Part shown: positions 16,601 through 27,119 of the stretch, piece by piece | Numbering within the stretch: the stretch's first letter is position 1 | Layout of the letters: each line of letters opens with the position of its first letter | Source: Anolis sagrei | Taxonomy: Eukaryota; Chordata; Lepidosauria; Squamata; Anolidae | Assembly (NCBI RefSeq): GCF_037176765.1 | Contig: NC_090021.1 | Span: forward strand, 147,803,074-147,867,073 | Direction: 5' to 3' | DNA: 64,000 nt | Made by a program: the position numbers and the translations under genes | The notes under the pieces: model-generated | What the model saw: only the letters and a program-made list of their open reading frames with translations | Told to the model about the DNA's origin: nothing | Database searches by the model: none

Positions 16601-19600
16601 CTTGTTTTCATGGTTAAAAAAAATTTCAAAACTGTGCCTCCTTCTGCCCAGGACTTGGCTATGGTGCCGCTTCTTTTTTCACTGAGCTCTCCCTCCACTG
16701 CTGCTGGTGACCATTAGCCGTTTGGCACATTTAGTCTGGCTCCTCTGCAAAAGGCTGTCTGGTGTAGGAGATTCTACTAGCAGCACACAATCACACCAGC
16801 ACAGTATGTCATTGGTGGTTATCCTTGAGTTGCAGTCAGAAAATTATAGAATCTGAGTTGGAAAAGACCACAAGGGCCAACTAGTCCGACCCCCTGTCGT
16901 GCATGGACACACAAGCAAAGTAACCCTTATAGATGGCCATCCAGCCTCTGCTTAAAACCCTCTAGAGAAGTAAACTCCACCAGACTCTGAGGCAGCATCT
17001 TCCAGTGACAGACAGTTCTTACCATCAGGATGTTCTTCCTAATGTTTAGGTGGAATCCTTTTTCCTGCAATTTGAATCAATTGTTCCATGTCCTGTTCTC
17101 TATGAAGCATCCTTCCAAATATGTAAACATGGCTATCATGTCCTCTCTCAGCTTTCTTTTATCCAACCTAAAGATACCCAGCTCCCCCAGCCATTCCTCA
17201 TAGGGCATGGTCTCCAAACCTTTGATCATTTTGGCCATCCTTCTATGGACACATTCTAGCTCAGTGGTTCTCAACCTTCCTAATGCCACAACCCCTTAAT
17301 ATGCTTCCTCATGTTATGGTGACCCCCAACCATAAAATTAGTTTCATTGCTACTTCATAACTGTCATTTTACTGCTGTTATGAATAATAATGTAAATGTC
17401 TGATATGCAGGATGTATTTTCCTGCACTGGACCAAATTTGGCACAAAAAACCCAATACACCCAAATTTAAATACTGGTGGGATTGGGGGAGGGTATTGAT
17501 TTTGTCCTGTGGGAGTTGTAGTTGCTGGGATTTATAGTTAACCTACAATCAAAGATCATTCTGAACTCCACCAACGATGGAATTGACTCAAACTTGGCAC
17601 ACAGAACTCCCATGACCAAAAGAAAATACTGGAAGGGTTTGGTGGGCATTGACCTTGAGTTTTGGGAGTTGTAGTTCATCTACATCCAGAGAGCACTGTG
17701 GACTCAAACAATGATGGATCTGTACCAAACTTGGCACGAATTCTCAATATGCCCAAATGTAAACACTAGTGGGGTTTGGGGGAAATAGACCTTGACATTT
17801 GGGAGTTGTAGTTGCTGGGATTTATAGTTCACTTACAATCAAAGAGCATTCTGAACCCTGCCAATGATTGAATTGGGCCAAACTTTCCACACAGAACCTC
17901 CATGACCAACAGAAAATACTGTGTTTTTTGTGGTCTTTGGTGACTCCTCTGACACCCCCTCATGACCCCTGCAGGGGTCCCAACCCCCAGGTTGAGAAAC
18001 ACTGTTCTAGCTTATATACTTCTTGAATTGTGGTGCCCAGAATTTGACACAGTATTCCAGATGAGGTCCGACCAAAACAAAATAGAGTGAGCCTATATCT
18101 GTGTGCTTCATTTCTACTGCCTGAGTGTAATACCATATATTTCTTCCTGTTGAAACTCATTTTGTTAATTTTGGTCCCGCTCTCTAACCAGTTATGGTCA
18201 TAACCGGTTATAACCAGTTAGATTCTGGGGTATTAGCTATCCCTCCCAATTTGGTGTCATCTGCAAATTTGATAAGCATGCTTTCTATCCCATCATCCAA
18301 GTCACTGGCTGGGGTCAGGACAGAACCCTGTGGCACCTCACTGGTCACTTTTCTCCAGGATGAGGAAGAGCCATTGGGAAGCACCCTTTGTGTTTGGCCA
18401 GTCAACCCAATTCCCAGTCCACTTAACAGTAGCATAGCCTAGGTCACATTTTATTAGTTTCTCTAAGAGAATGCCATGGGGAACCCTTGTCAGAGGAATT
18501 ACTGAAATCGAAATATACTACAGCTACAAGACTGACAAACATTGCTTAGAAAAGTACAGTTAATGAATAAAATAATCTGTATAAAATATTCACAAACTAT
18601 TTTTCTGAAATCTAGGTATATGTGCAATAAGTTAATAAGCTGCCTTACTGCATCATTCCTAGTGCGACTTTGTAGATCGGATTGCATATTCAGATACAAG
18701 AGGTGGATAGGCAATGCAAAGTGAATAGATGCTTTTCAAACACTCTGCTACATAATGTGCAAATTCTCTATTTGAGTTGCCTATATTCATTTTCCCTTAA
18801 CCTTTGCTATATTTTAGGTTACAGTTCATTTAGTGAAGAACAGCTGCATCCTGGCCCATAGCCAGGATTTTGTTTCGGGGGGAGCTGAGTTTGATTTGGG
18901 GGGGGGGGGGGGCTGAGTCTGAGTGAAAGAGGGTCTAGCCTAGCAAACCTTTTGTATCATTACCCCAATACCCCCATGCATATGGGATATATTGAGCATG
19001 GTGATCAGATCATGATATGAATAAACATAACAGTTTAAATAATGTACTAGTAAGGCCTTCTCGCGGACCACCATGAGAATTGGGGGGGGGGCTGAAGCCC
19101 CCAAGCCCCCCCCCCCCCCCCCCCCGGCTACATGCCTGGCTGCATCTACAATTATTTCTACATCTGCTCCTATTGTTAGCTGCAATATGCTGAATGGAAA
19201 TAATGTCTCCCTGATTACCTCCTTTGTTTGTTTTAGAATAGAAGTTTGTTTAGAATAAAAGTTTGTTTTAGAATAGAAGACGTTGGACAAGGTCTGAAAC
19301 TTTTCAGTTGTTGCATCTTTGTTTACTTACTCTTAGGTTTTGATGAAAAAGTGACAAGGAAACGGATTATAGCCATTGCAGACAAAGTCATTATGCTGGA
19401 GACACCAAAAAGGAAGCCCATCAGAGCGTAGTAAATGCAGGTTGCCTCCCCTCCTAGCCAAGCGTGGTTCCAGGCAGAAGCAATGGCCAGCGGATACATG
19501 CTGAGTCCCATTCCAAGATCTGTGGCTGCTAAATTGACTGTGAGGAGCTCAGGTGACCTGAGGCAGGAGGACCGCTTCATAGCTACTGCTAGAACAACTG

Positions 19601-21487
19601 AATTCCCCAGAATAGTCAAGATTGCTGGAAGAAGAAAAAGAGTAGCATGGTTTAGAAGTAATAATGTTAACAATTCACTGTAGTACACTTGGACCTTTTC
19701 TCATAGTCCTTGACCTTGTTCCTTTTGCTGGCTGGCGCGTAGGGCACCTCGTGGCACTCTGTGCGCCCTCCACCCTCACCACATGGTGGGGACAGGACAG
19801 GGTGAAAGGGCACAAAAATGCAGGTAGCTAGCTAGAGGATAGTCCATTGGGGGGGGGGGGGGGGAGATGAAAGAGTTAAACCATTTCCTCCATTTTCCTG
19901 TTATTTCCCCCCACTTTTGACCCTGTCATGGAAACAACCCTTGTTTATGACATTGGAAGGGGGGAGGGTAAATAACCAGCAAAACGGGGAAATGGTTTTC
20001 CTCTTTCAACTCCCTCCCCATAAAATGGACAACCCTTCTCTCTCTAGCGCCCCTAGTGGCCTCCGCCTGGATATTGGTACTTTTTTTTGTTGTTGTGTCA
20101 GGAGAGACTTGAGAAACTGCAGGTCACTTCTGGTGTGAGAGAATTGGTCGTCTGCAAGGATGTTGCCCAAGGGACGCCTGGATGATTTGATGTTTTTATC
20201 ATCCTTGTGGGAGGCTTCTCTCATGTCCCCGCATGAGGAGCTGGAGCTGATAGAGGGAGCTCATCTGCCTTTCCCCGGATTCAAACCTGCGACCTGTCGG
20301 TCTTCAGTTCTGCCAGCACAGGGGTTTAACCCACTGCACCCAGGCCTGTAGCGAGGGGGTGGTTTTAGGGGTTCAACCCCCCCCCCCCCGAAATGTTTCA
20401 GATTTTTTTAAAAACCTGGTTTACTCATGAATTTTAACTGGTTAACCCAATCCCCATGCTAAGTCTATGAGATGCAAAAAATTAAGAGTCCCTCCAGAAC
20501 TGCAAGCACTATCTCAGGCAAATATTGACAATTTATTCACACTGTCATTACTTGTAGCAATAGCCGATGTAGTGAAGCAACCAAGTTGGGCGTGTGTGTG
20601 TTGAATGCTCTCATTAAGGAGGCCAGACTTGGTGGAGGTGGTTGACAGGGGCGGAGCTGCAGGCTACTGAAGGCTGCTCTGCCCCCTGCTGTGCTCTTGG
20701 CTTCAGCGTGAGCTAGGAGGCAGGTTTCAACCCCCCCCCCCCCCCAAATTTTCAACCCTCTCCAAAATGTTCAAACCCCCTCCCCAAAATTTTCAACCCC
20801 CCCCCCCCCCCCCCGCCGAAATTGTCAACCCTCCCCAAAAAAAATTTCTGGCTACGGCCCTGACTGCGCCACTAGGGGCTCCGATATTGGTACTGGAACA
20901 GTACCAACAATTGCATTGTGTATAATTCACAGTTCTCTAATGTACATATGTTTATTTACAAGCAGGATTATATCACAACCATTTGTTGATTGTGAATATA
21001 AGCGTTTTTGTACATAGCAATATCATGAGAAGGGCCATATTTCAAAATTGTATAATTTTGTTGTACTGTACTACTTTTCCAAACTGCATATCACAAAACA
21101 TATCTCTTTTTCTTTATAAAAAAAACTGAATTTTACTGAGACTTCCACATCATGTGCAGTTTTTGGTAAAGCATAACATTTTGCAATTTGAATATGCATC
21201 TTAAAAATGTCCCAGTTACTCTGATAAATGAACTAACTAATAAACATAGCACACTCAACCCATACTTTATAAGCAATATAGTTAAACAGTACAGTAGCAA
21301 AACAAGAATAATCTATTTTAGCTCCCGAATTAGGGACCATTTAGTGACTGCTGACCTTGCAACAGCTTTACTCATCTCTGTGCAGCTATAGAGGACTCCA
21401 AACGTAGAACTTACCAATAATCAGAAGAAACACACCCATTCCATAATCCCATATTGGGGGAACTTTGGAGATGTAGTGCTCCTCCAT
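10673..21487 (-). CDS. Non-visual opsin of the OPN5 (neuropsin) group, complete
   Basis: A seven-transmembrane, retinal-binding receptor. Exons on the - strand: 21487-21415, 19624-19331, 14663-14332 and 11014-10673 (stop). Donors and acceptors are GT/AG and phases join to 346 residues. The start is [11 protein letters not shown], giving a very short extracellular N-terminus. The GN motif of helix 1 is at residues 31-32 and the helix-3 cysteine is Cys87. Its partner cysteine is in PEPFGTSC, whose Glu matches rhodopsin E181, a known counterion site. The retinal lysine is Lys277 in [10 protein letters not shown] (codon 10883-10885), followed by NPFIY. The rhodopsin E113 position is Tyr. The (D/E)RY site reads Ile-Arg-Phe (residues 111-113, codons 19367-19359). 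The tail has a Cys-Cys pair (possible palmitoylation). It looks intact. I cannot tell Opn5L1, Opn5L2 and Opn6 apart, so no symbol is given. Introns carry many transposons. Confidence 0.92.
11214..12172. mobile_element. Inverted pair of Penelope-like termini, containing a CR1 insertion
   Basis: A left arm on the - strand (about 11214-11347) faces a right arm on the + strand (about 11350-11400, continuing at about 12126-12172). Each carries the CTGAGGA...GAAACGTC module (11305-11339 on -, 11357-11391 on +). The outer ends match the tail of the copy at 2952-3388. The right arm is split by the CR1 at 11401-12130. It sits in the last opsin intron. Confidence 0.65.
11401..12130 (-). mobile_element. 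CR1 LINE, 3' part of ORF2, little decayed
   Basis: A 226-codon open frame (12165-11485, - strand) has the CR1 ORF2 end: [47 protein letters not shown] and FKQRLDGHL. The 3' end has AATTATAGAATCA, the CR1-type terminal repeat. It is 5'-truncated within the reverse transcriptase and inserted into a Penelope-like arm. It is probably among the younger CR1 copies here. Confidence 0.88.
12440..12850. repeat. Direct duplication of ~115 bases around a small MITE-like stretch
   Basis: About 115 bases at 12440-12560 recur at 12730-12845 with few changes (shared text GGTACACAAAGTAT, CCTTGGGAAATTC, AAGCAGAGCTTTCC). Between them, 12595-12700 carries a known-looking vertebrate repeat (GTATAAGACGACCCCCAACT). 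Presumably an insertion with a long flanking duplication, or unequal exchange. Confidence 0.6.
13010..13965. mobile_element. MITE-like element with AT-rich interior and L2 tail insertion
   Basis: The left end reads CGAGTATAAGCAGACCCG and GCCGAGGCACCTAATTTTACC. The right end holds AAGTATAAGCTGAGGAGGGG and CTGCTTATACTGGG. Between lie AAT-rich simple repeats and, at about 13455-13640, a - strand L2-type 3' end (TTTATACCCCGCCACCATCT). No gene is seen. I cannot name the superfamily. It lies in the last opsin intron. Confidence 0.45.
14940..15960 (-). mobile_element. DIRS-like retroelement fossil, pol fragment
   Basis: On the - strand, short stretches resemble DIRS-type reverse transcriptase/RNase H, for example the phrase [22 protein letters not shown] elements are tyrosine-recombinase retrotransposons. 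This copy is a broken, partial fossil with no recognisable termini. Its age is unclear, but it has clearly decayed. It lies in the second opsin intron and may extend towards 16.8 kb. Confidence 0.5.
15975..16257 (-). mobile_element. tRNA-derived SINE, full-length, with 12-bp target duplication
   Basis: The - strand reads GGAGCCCCGGTGAAGCAGTG (A box region), GGTTCGAATCC (B box), the body with CATCCGGGCGTCCCCTGGGC, and an A-rich 3' end (poly(T) on +). AGGTCCAGGGAT flanks both sides (15963-15974 and 16258-16269). This is the intact form of the subfamily seen interrupted at 7083 and 20082. Confidence 0.88.
16270..16830. other. Intronic stretch without a recognised feature
   Basis: Opsin intron sequence with no open frame of note and no repeat family I can name. 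It might belong to the DIRS-like fossil on its left. Confidence 0.3.
16835..18540 (-). mobile_element. CR1 LINE interrupted by a SPIN-like hAT element
   Basis: A CR1 3' end and ORF2 lie on the - strand. The left part (16835-17261) encodes pieces such as [20 protein letters not shown]. The right part (18013-18540) encodes [27 protein letters not shown], covering the reverse transcriptase ADD motif. The two halves join if the hAT at 17262-18004 and one copy of its target duplication are removed. Older than the CR1 at 11401 by divergence. Confidence 0.85.
17262..18004. mobile_element. SPIN-like hAT element carrying Helitron-related sequence
   Basis: Ends are CAGTGGTTCTCAACCT and AGGTTGAGAAACACTG. 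The 8-bp duplication TTCTAGCT is exact (17254-17261 and 18005-18012). The first ~165 bases (CTAATGCCACAACCCCTTAA, GTGACCCCCAACCATAAAAT) match the left part of SPIN-type hAT elements known from vertebrates. The middle ~500 bases match the modules of the Helitron at 9122. The last ~80 return to hAT sequence. No transposase is encoded. It lies inside a CR1 copy, so it is younger than that copy. Confidence 0.82.
18851..19138. mobile_element. hAT MITE (Tip100/Zaphod-like ends)
   Basis: The left end reads CTGGCCCATAGCC, the right end CGGCTACATGCCTG. GCTGCATC flanks both sides (18843-18850 and 19139-19146). It carries long poly(G) and poly(C) runs near its ends and the body shared with the copies at 9446 and 29179. 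It lies 190 bases from opsin exon 2. Confidence 0.82.
19700..20069. other. Intronic stretch with a poly(G) run
   Basis: Part of the first opsin intron. It has a G run at about 19849-19864 and GC-rich text. No gene or known repeat is seen. Confidence 0.3.
20082..20882 (-). mobile_element. tRNA-derived SINE with 12-bp target duplication, split by a hAT element
   Basis: SINE body on the - strand (TTGCCCAAGGGACGCCTGG on the + strand, then B-box complement GATTCAAACC). The 5' head is separated by the hAT at 20341-20862. GATATTGGTACT flanks both ends (20070-20081 and 20883-20894). First opsin intron. Confidence 0.85.
20341..20862. mobile_element. hAT element nested in a SINE
   Basis: Ends are CAGGCCTGTAGCGAGG and CTGGCTACGGCCCTG. 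The target duplication is ACTGCACC / ACTGCGCC (one mismatch; 20333-20340 and 20863-20870). The interior has several poly(C) runs separated by AAAATTTTCAACC-like units. End sequences are related to the elements at 9446, 18851 and 29179, but the interior differs. Confidence 0.75.
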
Positions 21488-21708
21488 GTCCCCTTGTGGA
21501 AGGGAAGGCAATACTGAGATAATGGCAAATCACTCTGTAAATTAAAAACAATCACCTCAGCTTTTAAGTTGCAAAGGCAACAGTTCTGGAGAAGAAGGAT
21601 CTTGGAGAACTGGTCTTTCTTAGTTCAGTAGGGCTGAAGGAGTTTAGGGCTGGATGATATAGTGGAAGACAGACAGAATGAAAATCCGGCACTGCCAGAG
21701 ACTCACTG

Positions 21709-21715
21709 TTTTATA
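21709..21715 (-). promoter_or_regulatory. Candidate TATA box of the opsin gene
   Basis: The - strand reads TATAAAA, about 220 bases upstream of the ATG at 21487. That would give a start site near 21680 and a 5' UTR of about 190 bases without further introns. The placement is reasonable but inferred from one motif. Confidence 0.4.
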
Positions 21716-21739
21716 AGATCTCACTCTAGCCTCCACCCT

Positions 21740-22320
21740 CTCCTCTAACACCATCCTCTTTTCCCAGTGCTTTGCTTAACAGCTCTTATTTCTCAGTGCA
21801 GGCTCTCTTAGAACATGTAGGAAATTCCTACTGGATAATGACTAATTTAATATTGGATGGTTATTAAGGAGAACGGAATTAAAATCTTCACTCAGCCATG
21901 AAGCTCACATGGTAACCATGGCCCAGTCCCTGTCTCCAAATCTAACTTACCTCACAGGAGGTAGATAGTATAGAAAGGATAAAGAGGAGATAGCGTTATA
22001 CTGTCTTGAATTCTTTGAATGAAGAGTTGTGATAAAATCTAATAAGAAAAATATAGTGTAGCCCTTCTCCCCCATTTCAGTGAGATGTTGCTCACTAAAT
22101 AAATAGTTGACCAAAGGAATTCATTCAGTATGCCCCATTTCATGCTGATATGGTCCCTTGCTATCCTCTGGAGTATGGTTCCAGGACCCTCATGGATACC
22201 AAAAATGAGGATAATCAGGTTCCATTATATACAATGGCATAGTAAAAAATGGTGTCACCTATATAAAATGGTAAAATGAATGTTTGTTCACTTAATTTCA
22301 AGGTCATGCATTCATATAAT
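21740..22320. other. Opsin upstream region without recognised repeats
   Basis: About 580 bases of single-copy-looking sequence lie between the candidate opsin promoter and a BovB fragment. Opsin regulatory elements would be expected here, but I cannot point to a specific site. Confidence 0.3.
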
Positions 22321-22322
22321 GC

Positions 22323-22993
22323 GAATTGTTGTTGTTGTTCATTTGTTCAGTCGTTTCCGACTCCTCGTGACCTCATGGACCAGCCCACACCAGAGCTCCC
22401 TGTCGGCCGTCACCACCCCCAGCTCCTTCAAGGTCAAGCCAGTCACTTCAAGGATGCCATGCATCCATCTTGACCTTGGTCGGCCCCTCTTCCTTTTTCC
22501 TTCCATTTTCCCCAGCATCATTGTCTTCTCTAAGCTTTCCTTTCTTCTCATAATGTGGCCAAAGTACTTCATCTTGGCCTCTAATATCCTTCCCTCCAAT
22601 GAGCAGTCGGGCTTTCCTGAAGTATGGACTGGTTGGATCTGGCGGTCCAAGGCACTCTCAGCATCTATCTTCCTTCGCTCAGCTTTCCTTATGGTCCAGC
22701 TCTCACATCTGTAGGTGACTATGGGGAATACCATTGCTTTAACTATGCGGATCTTTGTTACCAGTGTGATGCCTCTACTCTTCGCCATTTTATCAAGATT
22801 GGACATTGCTCTCCTCCCAAGAAGTAAGCGTCTCCTGATTTCCTGGCTCCAGTCTGCGTCCGCAGTAATCTTTGCAACTAGAAATACAAAGCCTGTCACT
22901 GCCTCCACGTTTTCTCCTTCTATTTCCCAGTTGTCAATCATTCTTGTTGCCATAATCTTGGTTTTTTATGTTTAACTGCAACCCAGCTTTTGC
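22323..22993 (-). mobile_element. BovB (RTE) LINE, 3' end
   Basis: A - strand frame (22953-22339) encodes the C-terminal part of the BovB protein: KIRIVKAMVFPIVTYRCESW, LEGRILEAKMKYFGHIMRRK, KRKRGRPRSRWMHGI and REWxxLVHEVTRSRKRL-like end. The 3' UTR contains TCCGACTCCTCGTGACC complement text typical of BovB. It is 5'-truncated; one small internal loss relative to the copy at 31755 is seen where FELWC...RVPW would be. Confidence 0.9.
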
Positions 22994-22999
22994 ACTTTC

Positions 23000-24475
23000 T
23001 TCTTTCACCTTGATTAGAAGGTGAAAGAAGAATTATGGTATTAAATGCAGAATTATGATATTAAAAGGAACAAGAGCTGATTGCTCACTGACCAATCCTC
23101 CTATTGTCCAGTTCAGCAGACCTAGTATTTAGTACTGGGGTACATTATTAAATAGATCTACTCAGAAGTAAATCTTGTAAATTTGTAAAATACTAAATTT
23201 AGAATTGTGGCATAAAAGGTTTACAAGGCAAAGTCCAGAGTCTTTTTCTGGGTTGACCCTCTATTGAATCACACATTAGACCTCTCATAGCAGAAGCCTA
23301 GGTTGTCCTACTTGTATATGAATCCCATTAAATGCAGTTGGGCTTGTTTCTCAGACAAAATGCCCAATTATTTCCTGATTGTGCCAAAGAAGAGAACCAT
23401 CAAATCACAGAATTTTAGAATCACAGAGTTGAATGAGACAACAAGAACCATCCAAAGAAAGAAAACCTGCCTGACTTTAGGATAGCATGAGATATAGAGC
23501 CTGTTGTGTCCAGGTTGCTCTCACCTGGTAACCGGGGGAAGAGTTTAATCAACAAACACATGATGAGCCAAGACTAGATTTATTTTAATAGAGAACTAAA
23601 ACATTTAATCTTTCAAAGATCTGACTAATCAAAAAAGAAATAGAGTACACAGCTGGGGTAACAGAAATCAAGGTCAGAAAGTCCACTTAACAACAAGGGC
23701 AGCATCAAAATGCGGGTCGAATAAGTGGGGCAAAAGATCCTAGGACCTGACAGCAAGTTCAAACACAGACCTGTCAGTCCTGGTAAATGCTTCCCTGCCA
23801 TCCTGACACCTTCGTTTGTAGAGGATTTTTAGAAATCCACAAGATGTCATCCAGCGGAAGTTTACTCTTTTTAAAACTGACTCCCATATGCATTCATGGA
23901 GGTATCTAAATGTACACACAAACAGATTTCTTATTATCTCTCCTTACCCTACTGTAAATTCAAGCTCTGTTTAATTTCATAAAGACCAGAACAAAGGAAT
24001 GGTTGCAGAGAGTTCTCACTGAAATTGCTTGCCATTTCTGCTTCCATTTAGCCACCTGTGTGTCCATGGCTCCACTTGTTTACAGTCAAGATCAGCTGTT
24101 TCAGGATTTTAAAATGTGCACATGTGCTAGAGCAATCCACATCAGGTTATATGAATGGAAGCATGTGTTTTCCTTGATTGCTGGGATGTACAGTCATGTG
24201 AATGTGCACATTTTTGGCCAAAAATGTGCATATCCTGGCTACAGGTTTGCTCACAAGTAACTTTAATTAAATTCAATGGGTTTGGTTCACTAGCTGAGTC
24301 TGCTGGACAAACCCCAGGACTAAGGTGGTGATGTGGAAATGTGTTTTTGGAGCCCAGGATTCTGGGGGAGATGAATTCCCACTGAAAGCCATAATACTTT
24401 GGTCCCAGTCTTCTATGTTTCCCCTCTACCTGTGACCAGGATGACGGTGATGGTGTTAAAACTTCATATTCCACT
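23000..24475. other. Intergenic stretch, mostly unrecognised
   Basis: No gene is supported. A short CR1 3' remnant (AATTTTAGAATCACAGAGTTG) lies at 23400-23460. The text at 23510-23860 looks like repeated DNA but I cannot name a family. Confidence 0.3.
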
Positions 24476-24800
24476 GTAGTGTGGAAGAGGAGGCAGAGAA
24501 TAAAAGAAAGAGGAGGAGGACTGTTTTTAAAAACAAAATAACTGAATCAATGTGGAGTCAGTCTTCCAGTGCTGCAGAATTTGAAGAGGCACAAATGGAG
24601 GGCGAAAGAGAGAAACGTGCCAAGAGGAAGGCACGTCAAGCCAACCCTGACCGGGGCCGCCTTCCACCTGGAAACCAATGCCCTCACTGCGGGAGACAAT
24701 GCAGATCAAGATTAGGGCTCCATAGTCACCTACGGACCCACCCTGGAGGATTCTCCTACTCGGACAATGAGGGATCGCCTAAGTAAGAAGAAGTCTTCTT
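24476..24800 (+). mobile_element. LINE 3' end encoding a C2H2-type zinc finger
   Basis: An open frame (24481-24786) encodes SAAEFEEAQMEGEREKRAKR, then a CPHCGRQCRSRLGLHSHLRTH finger and ends EGSPK. The same ending closes the 370-codon LINE frame at 36658-37770, and the nucleotide text continues as GGATCGCCTAAGTAAG in both. This is therefore a truncated LINE 3' end and not a host zinc-finger gene. Confidence 0.7.
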
Positions 24801-25684
24801 TGACCAAATACGTTTTGTTTGAGAGTATCTAACCGTCTTAAAACAAGGATAGCCTGTGTTTAGTCATTTTTTTGTTGGAGCGCAAGACGATCAATCCTAA
24901 GTATAAATAATTGTTTAGTTACAGGGATTTCCACCCATAAATCTGTGGAATGTTTCATCACAATCTCCTAGGGGGCAAGAAAGGGATCGATTGGGCTTTC
25001 TACTCTCAAGTGAATCCCATTAAGTGCAATGGGACATATACCCAGACAAGTATGGACAGCCCAGAAAACTCACAGCAACACTGTGATTCCAGCCATGAAA
25101 GCCTTTGACAACACACATGGGCAAGATGTTTATATAGAAGTAGAATGAGTAGCAACCCCTACCATTAGCTGCTCAACCTAATTATCTGTCTGAAATGGCT
25201 TGAGGCACTGTTTATGTGAAGTATCTAAGCAGTACAAACACTCTGCACATCAAATTTTAAATTGAAGTCTCTATAAATGAAGAACCTGAAAACTCTCCCA
25301 TCTGGGGCCCCTTTCTTCACTGCCAGATATCATCCAGATTATCTGCTTTGATAATCTGGATTCTATGATAGAAGTGGCCTGGGGCAAACAACAGGCTGTT
25401 TTAGATTTAGAAGAGACTTGAGGAAAGACACTGACAAACAAAGATTCCTGTGTTATGTGAATAACATTGAATGTTCATCACATGCCTAATAGCAGCATTA
25501 TGTGTAGCATGCTGACCCAAACCAGCAAGCATCAGTACATTCCTGGTCTAAATCCTTACTACACAGTATTTTCATGGCTGTGCCAGTCAAAAATCATTAG
25601 GACATTGTGATAAGGTGATTAAAGGCAGCTGCAATGCTGATCCTAGGGCAGGACATGAAGTCAAGGGGGAGAAGTTGCCCAAGA
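24801..25684. other. Intergenic stretch with a small Penelope-like tail and MITE remnant
   Basis: A Penelope-like tail remnant (TGATTCCAGCCATGAAAGCC) lies at about 25065-25118. A palindromic MITE remnant of the CTTCTACACTGCC family lies at about 25305-25385. Nothing else is recognised. Confidence 0.4.
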
Positions 25685-25761
25685 TGCTAGCTCAGACCCC
25701 TTCTACACTGCCATATAAAATCCGTATTATCTGCTTCGAACTGGATTATTTGGCAGTGTAG

Positions 25762-25803
<42 letters not shown>

Positions 25804-25891
25804 GGAGGTGGAGGTGGTGATGGCAGTGGTGTTGTTACTATTATTCCAATACATAGTGATCTTGTTTGTTGTTTACTAAACATGTTATGTA

Positions 25892-25928
<37 letters not shown>

Positions 25929-26727
25929 GGCCACCTTACTTGGATCTGTGCACGTCATTTGAAAATACATCACACAGTTCTAGACACTTGGGAAGTATTC
26001 AACTTGTGATTTTGTGATACAAAATCCATCATATATCTCTCATTTGCTGTGACATACTGCGTTTTTGTGTCAGTAAAACAACAACAACAACAACAATTCT
26101 TTATTTATAACCCGCCCTATCTCACCGAGGGGATTCAGGGCAGTTTTTAACAAAATAAAACAGTGGCAAACATTCGATGCCAAAACCAACAAGTAACAAA
26201 TCAAACAGTGGGTAAGACAATCTTAATAAAAAATTATAAAAATCAAAACATTAAACAACAAACATAATGCATCACAAACATTTACATCATGATAAGGTCT
26301 TTAAAACTCTTTAAAAATTAGATTAAAAAATATTGAAACTAAGATGGTATAAAACTACTAATGAGCGAAGGAAGCAATCCAGCAATTAGGTGAAAGTATA
26401 TATGAAATGCATTAATTCTCCTCCTCTCCGTAAGCTAAAGGAGAGGAGAGAGAGGGGGCCATGTTTAGTTCTTTAGGGAGGGAGTTCCAGAGGTGGGGAG
26501 AGATCACGGAGAAGGCCCCCTCTCTCATTCCCACCAACTGCACTTTAGCAGGGACCAAGAGCAGGGCCTCCTCCATAGACTGCAGTGCTCGTGCTGGTCT
26601 GTATGCAGAGATGCGGTTTTTCAAATAGCCTGGGCCTGAACCGTTTATATAATCCAGTTCAAAGCAGATAATGTGGATTATCTGCTTTGATCATCTGGAT
26701 TATATGGCAATGTAGAAGGGGCCTCAA
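25685..26727. mobile_element. MITE of the CTTCTACACTGCC family split by simple repeats and an L2 copy
   Basis: The left end (CCCCTTCTACACTGCCATAT) is at about 25696. The right end is the complement, at about 26700-26724 (ATGGCAATGTAGAAGGGGCC). Between lie a (GTT)n run (25766-25803), an (AAT)n run (25893-25925) and a - strand L2-type 3' end (about 26075-26640) with the phrase AFSVISPHLWNSLPKELN. Long open frames of Tyr or Thr here are simple-repeat artefacts. Confidence 0.6.
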
Positions 26728-27119
26728 TCACTCTTGCAGAGGATAACTCCCTTGAGCTTCTGAAATATACCGCACTGGTAGAAAGTCTTGAGCCAGGAAA
26801 CATCCAAGCCGCAGAAGGGAGCGAGGAGCAGCCATTTGCCTTCTGATCTGCTACTGTCACATTGCCAGGGCTCTGGCAGAGATGAATCAAAACAAACACC
26901 CAGCTTGTGACAAATTGTTGAATTAAAACAGCACTTACTGTCTGGCTGTTTTCATAGTCCAAGTGTAAAACATAAAGATAGCACTCAGCCACAGAATATA
27001 AAACAAAGACTGACAGCAAACACTGATGCAGTTTCGAGAGAACACCGCAATCCAGGAGTCAAACACTGACAGTTCAATTAGTACAATTCAAGGATCAAGA
27101 GTCTATACTGTAGTCAATA

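Noticed and set aside
22280-22714. + strand frames over the BovB fragment
   Set aside because: Antisense of the BovB protein, which explains the openness.
24481-24786. Possible small host zinc-finger gene
   Set aside because: The same sequence closes the LINE frame at 36658-37770, including the text after the stop, so it is a LINE 3' end.
25746-25973. Open frames of repeated Tyr, Val or Thr residues
   Set aside because: They are translations of (GTT)n and (AAT)n simple repeats and have no gene-like context.
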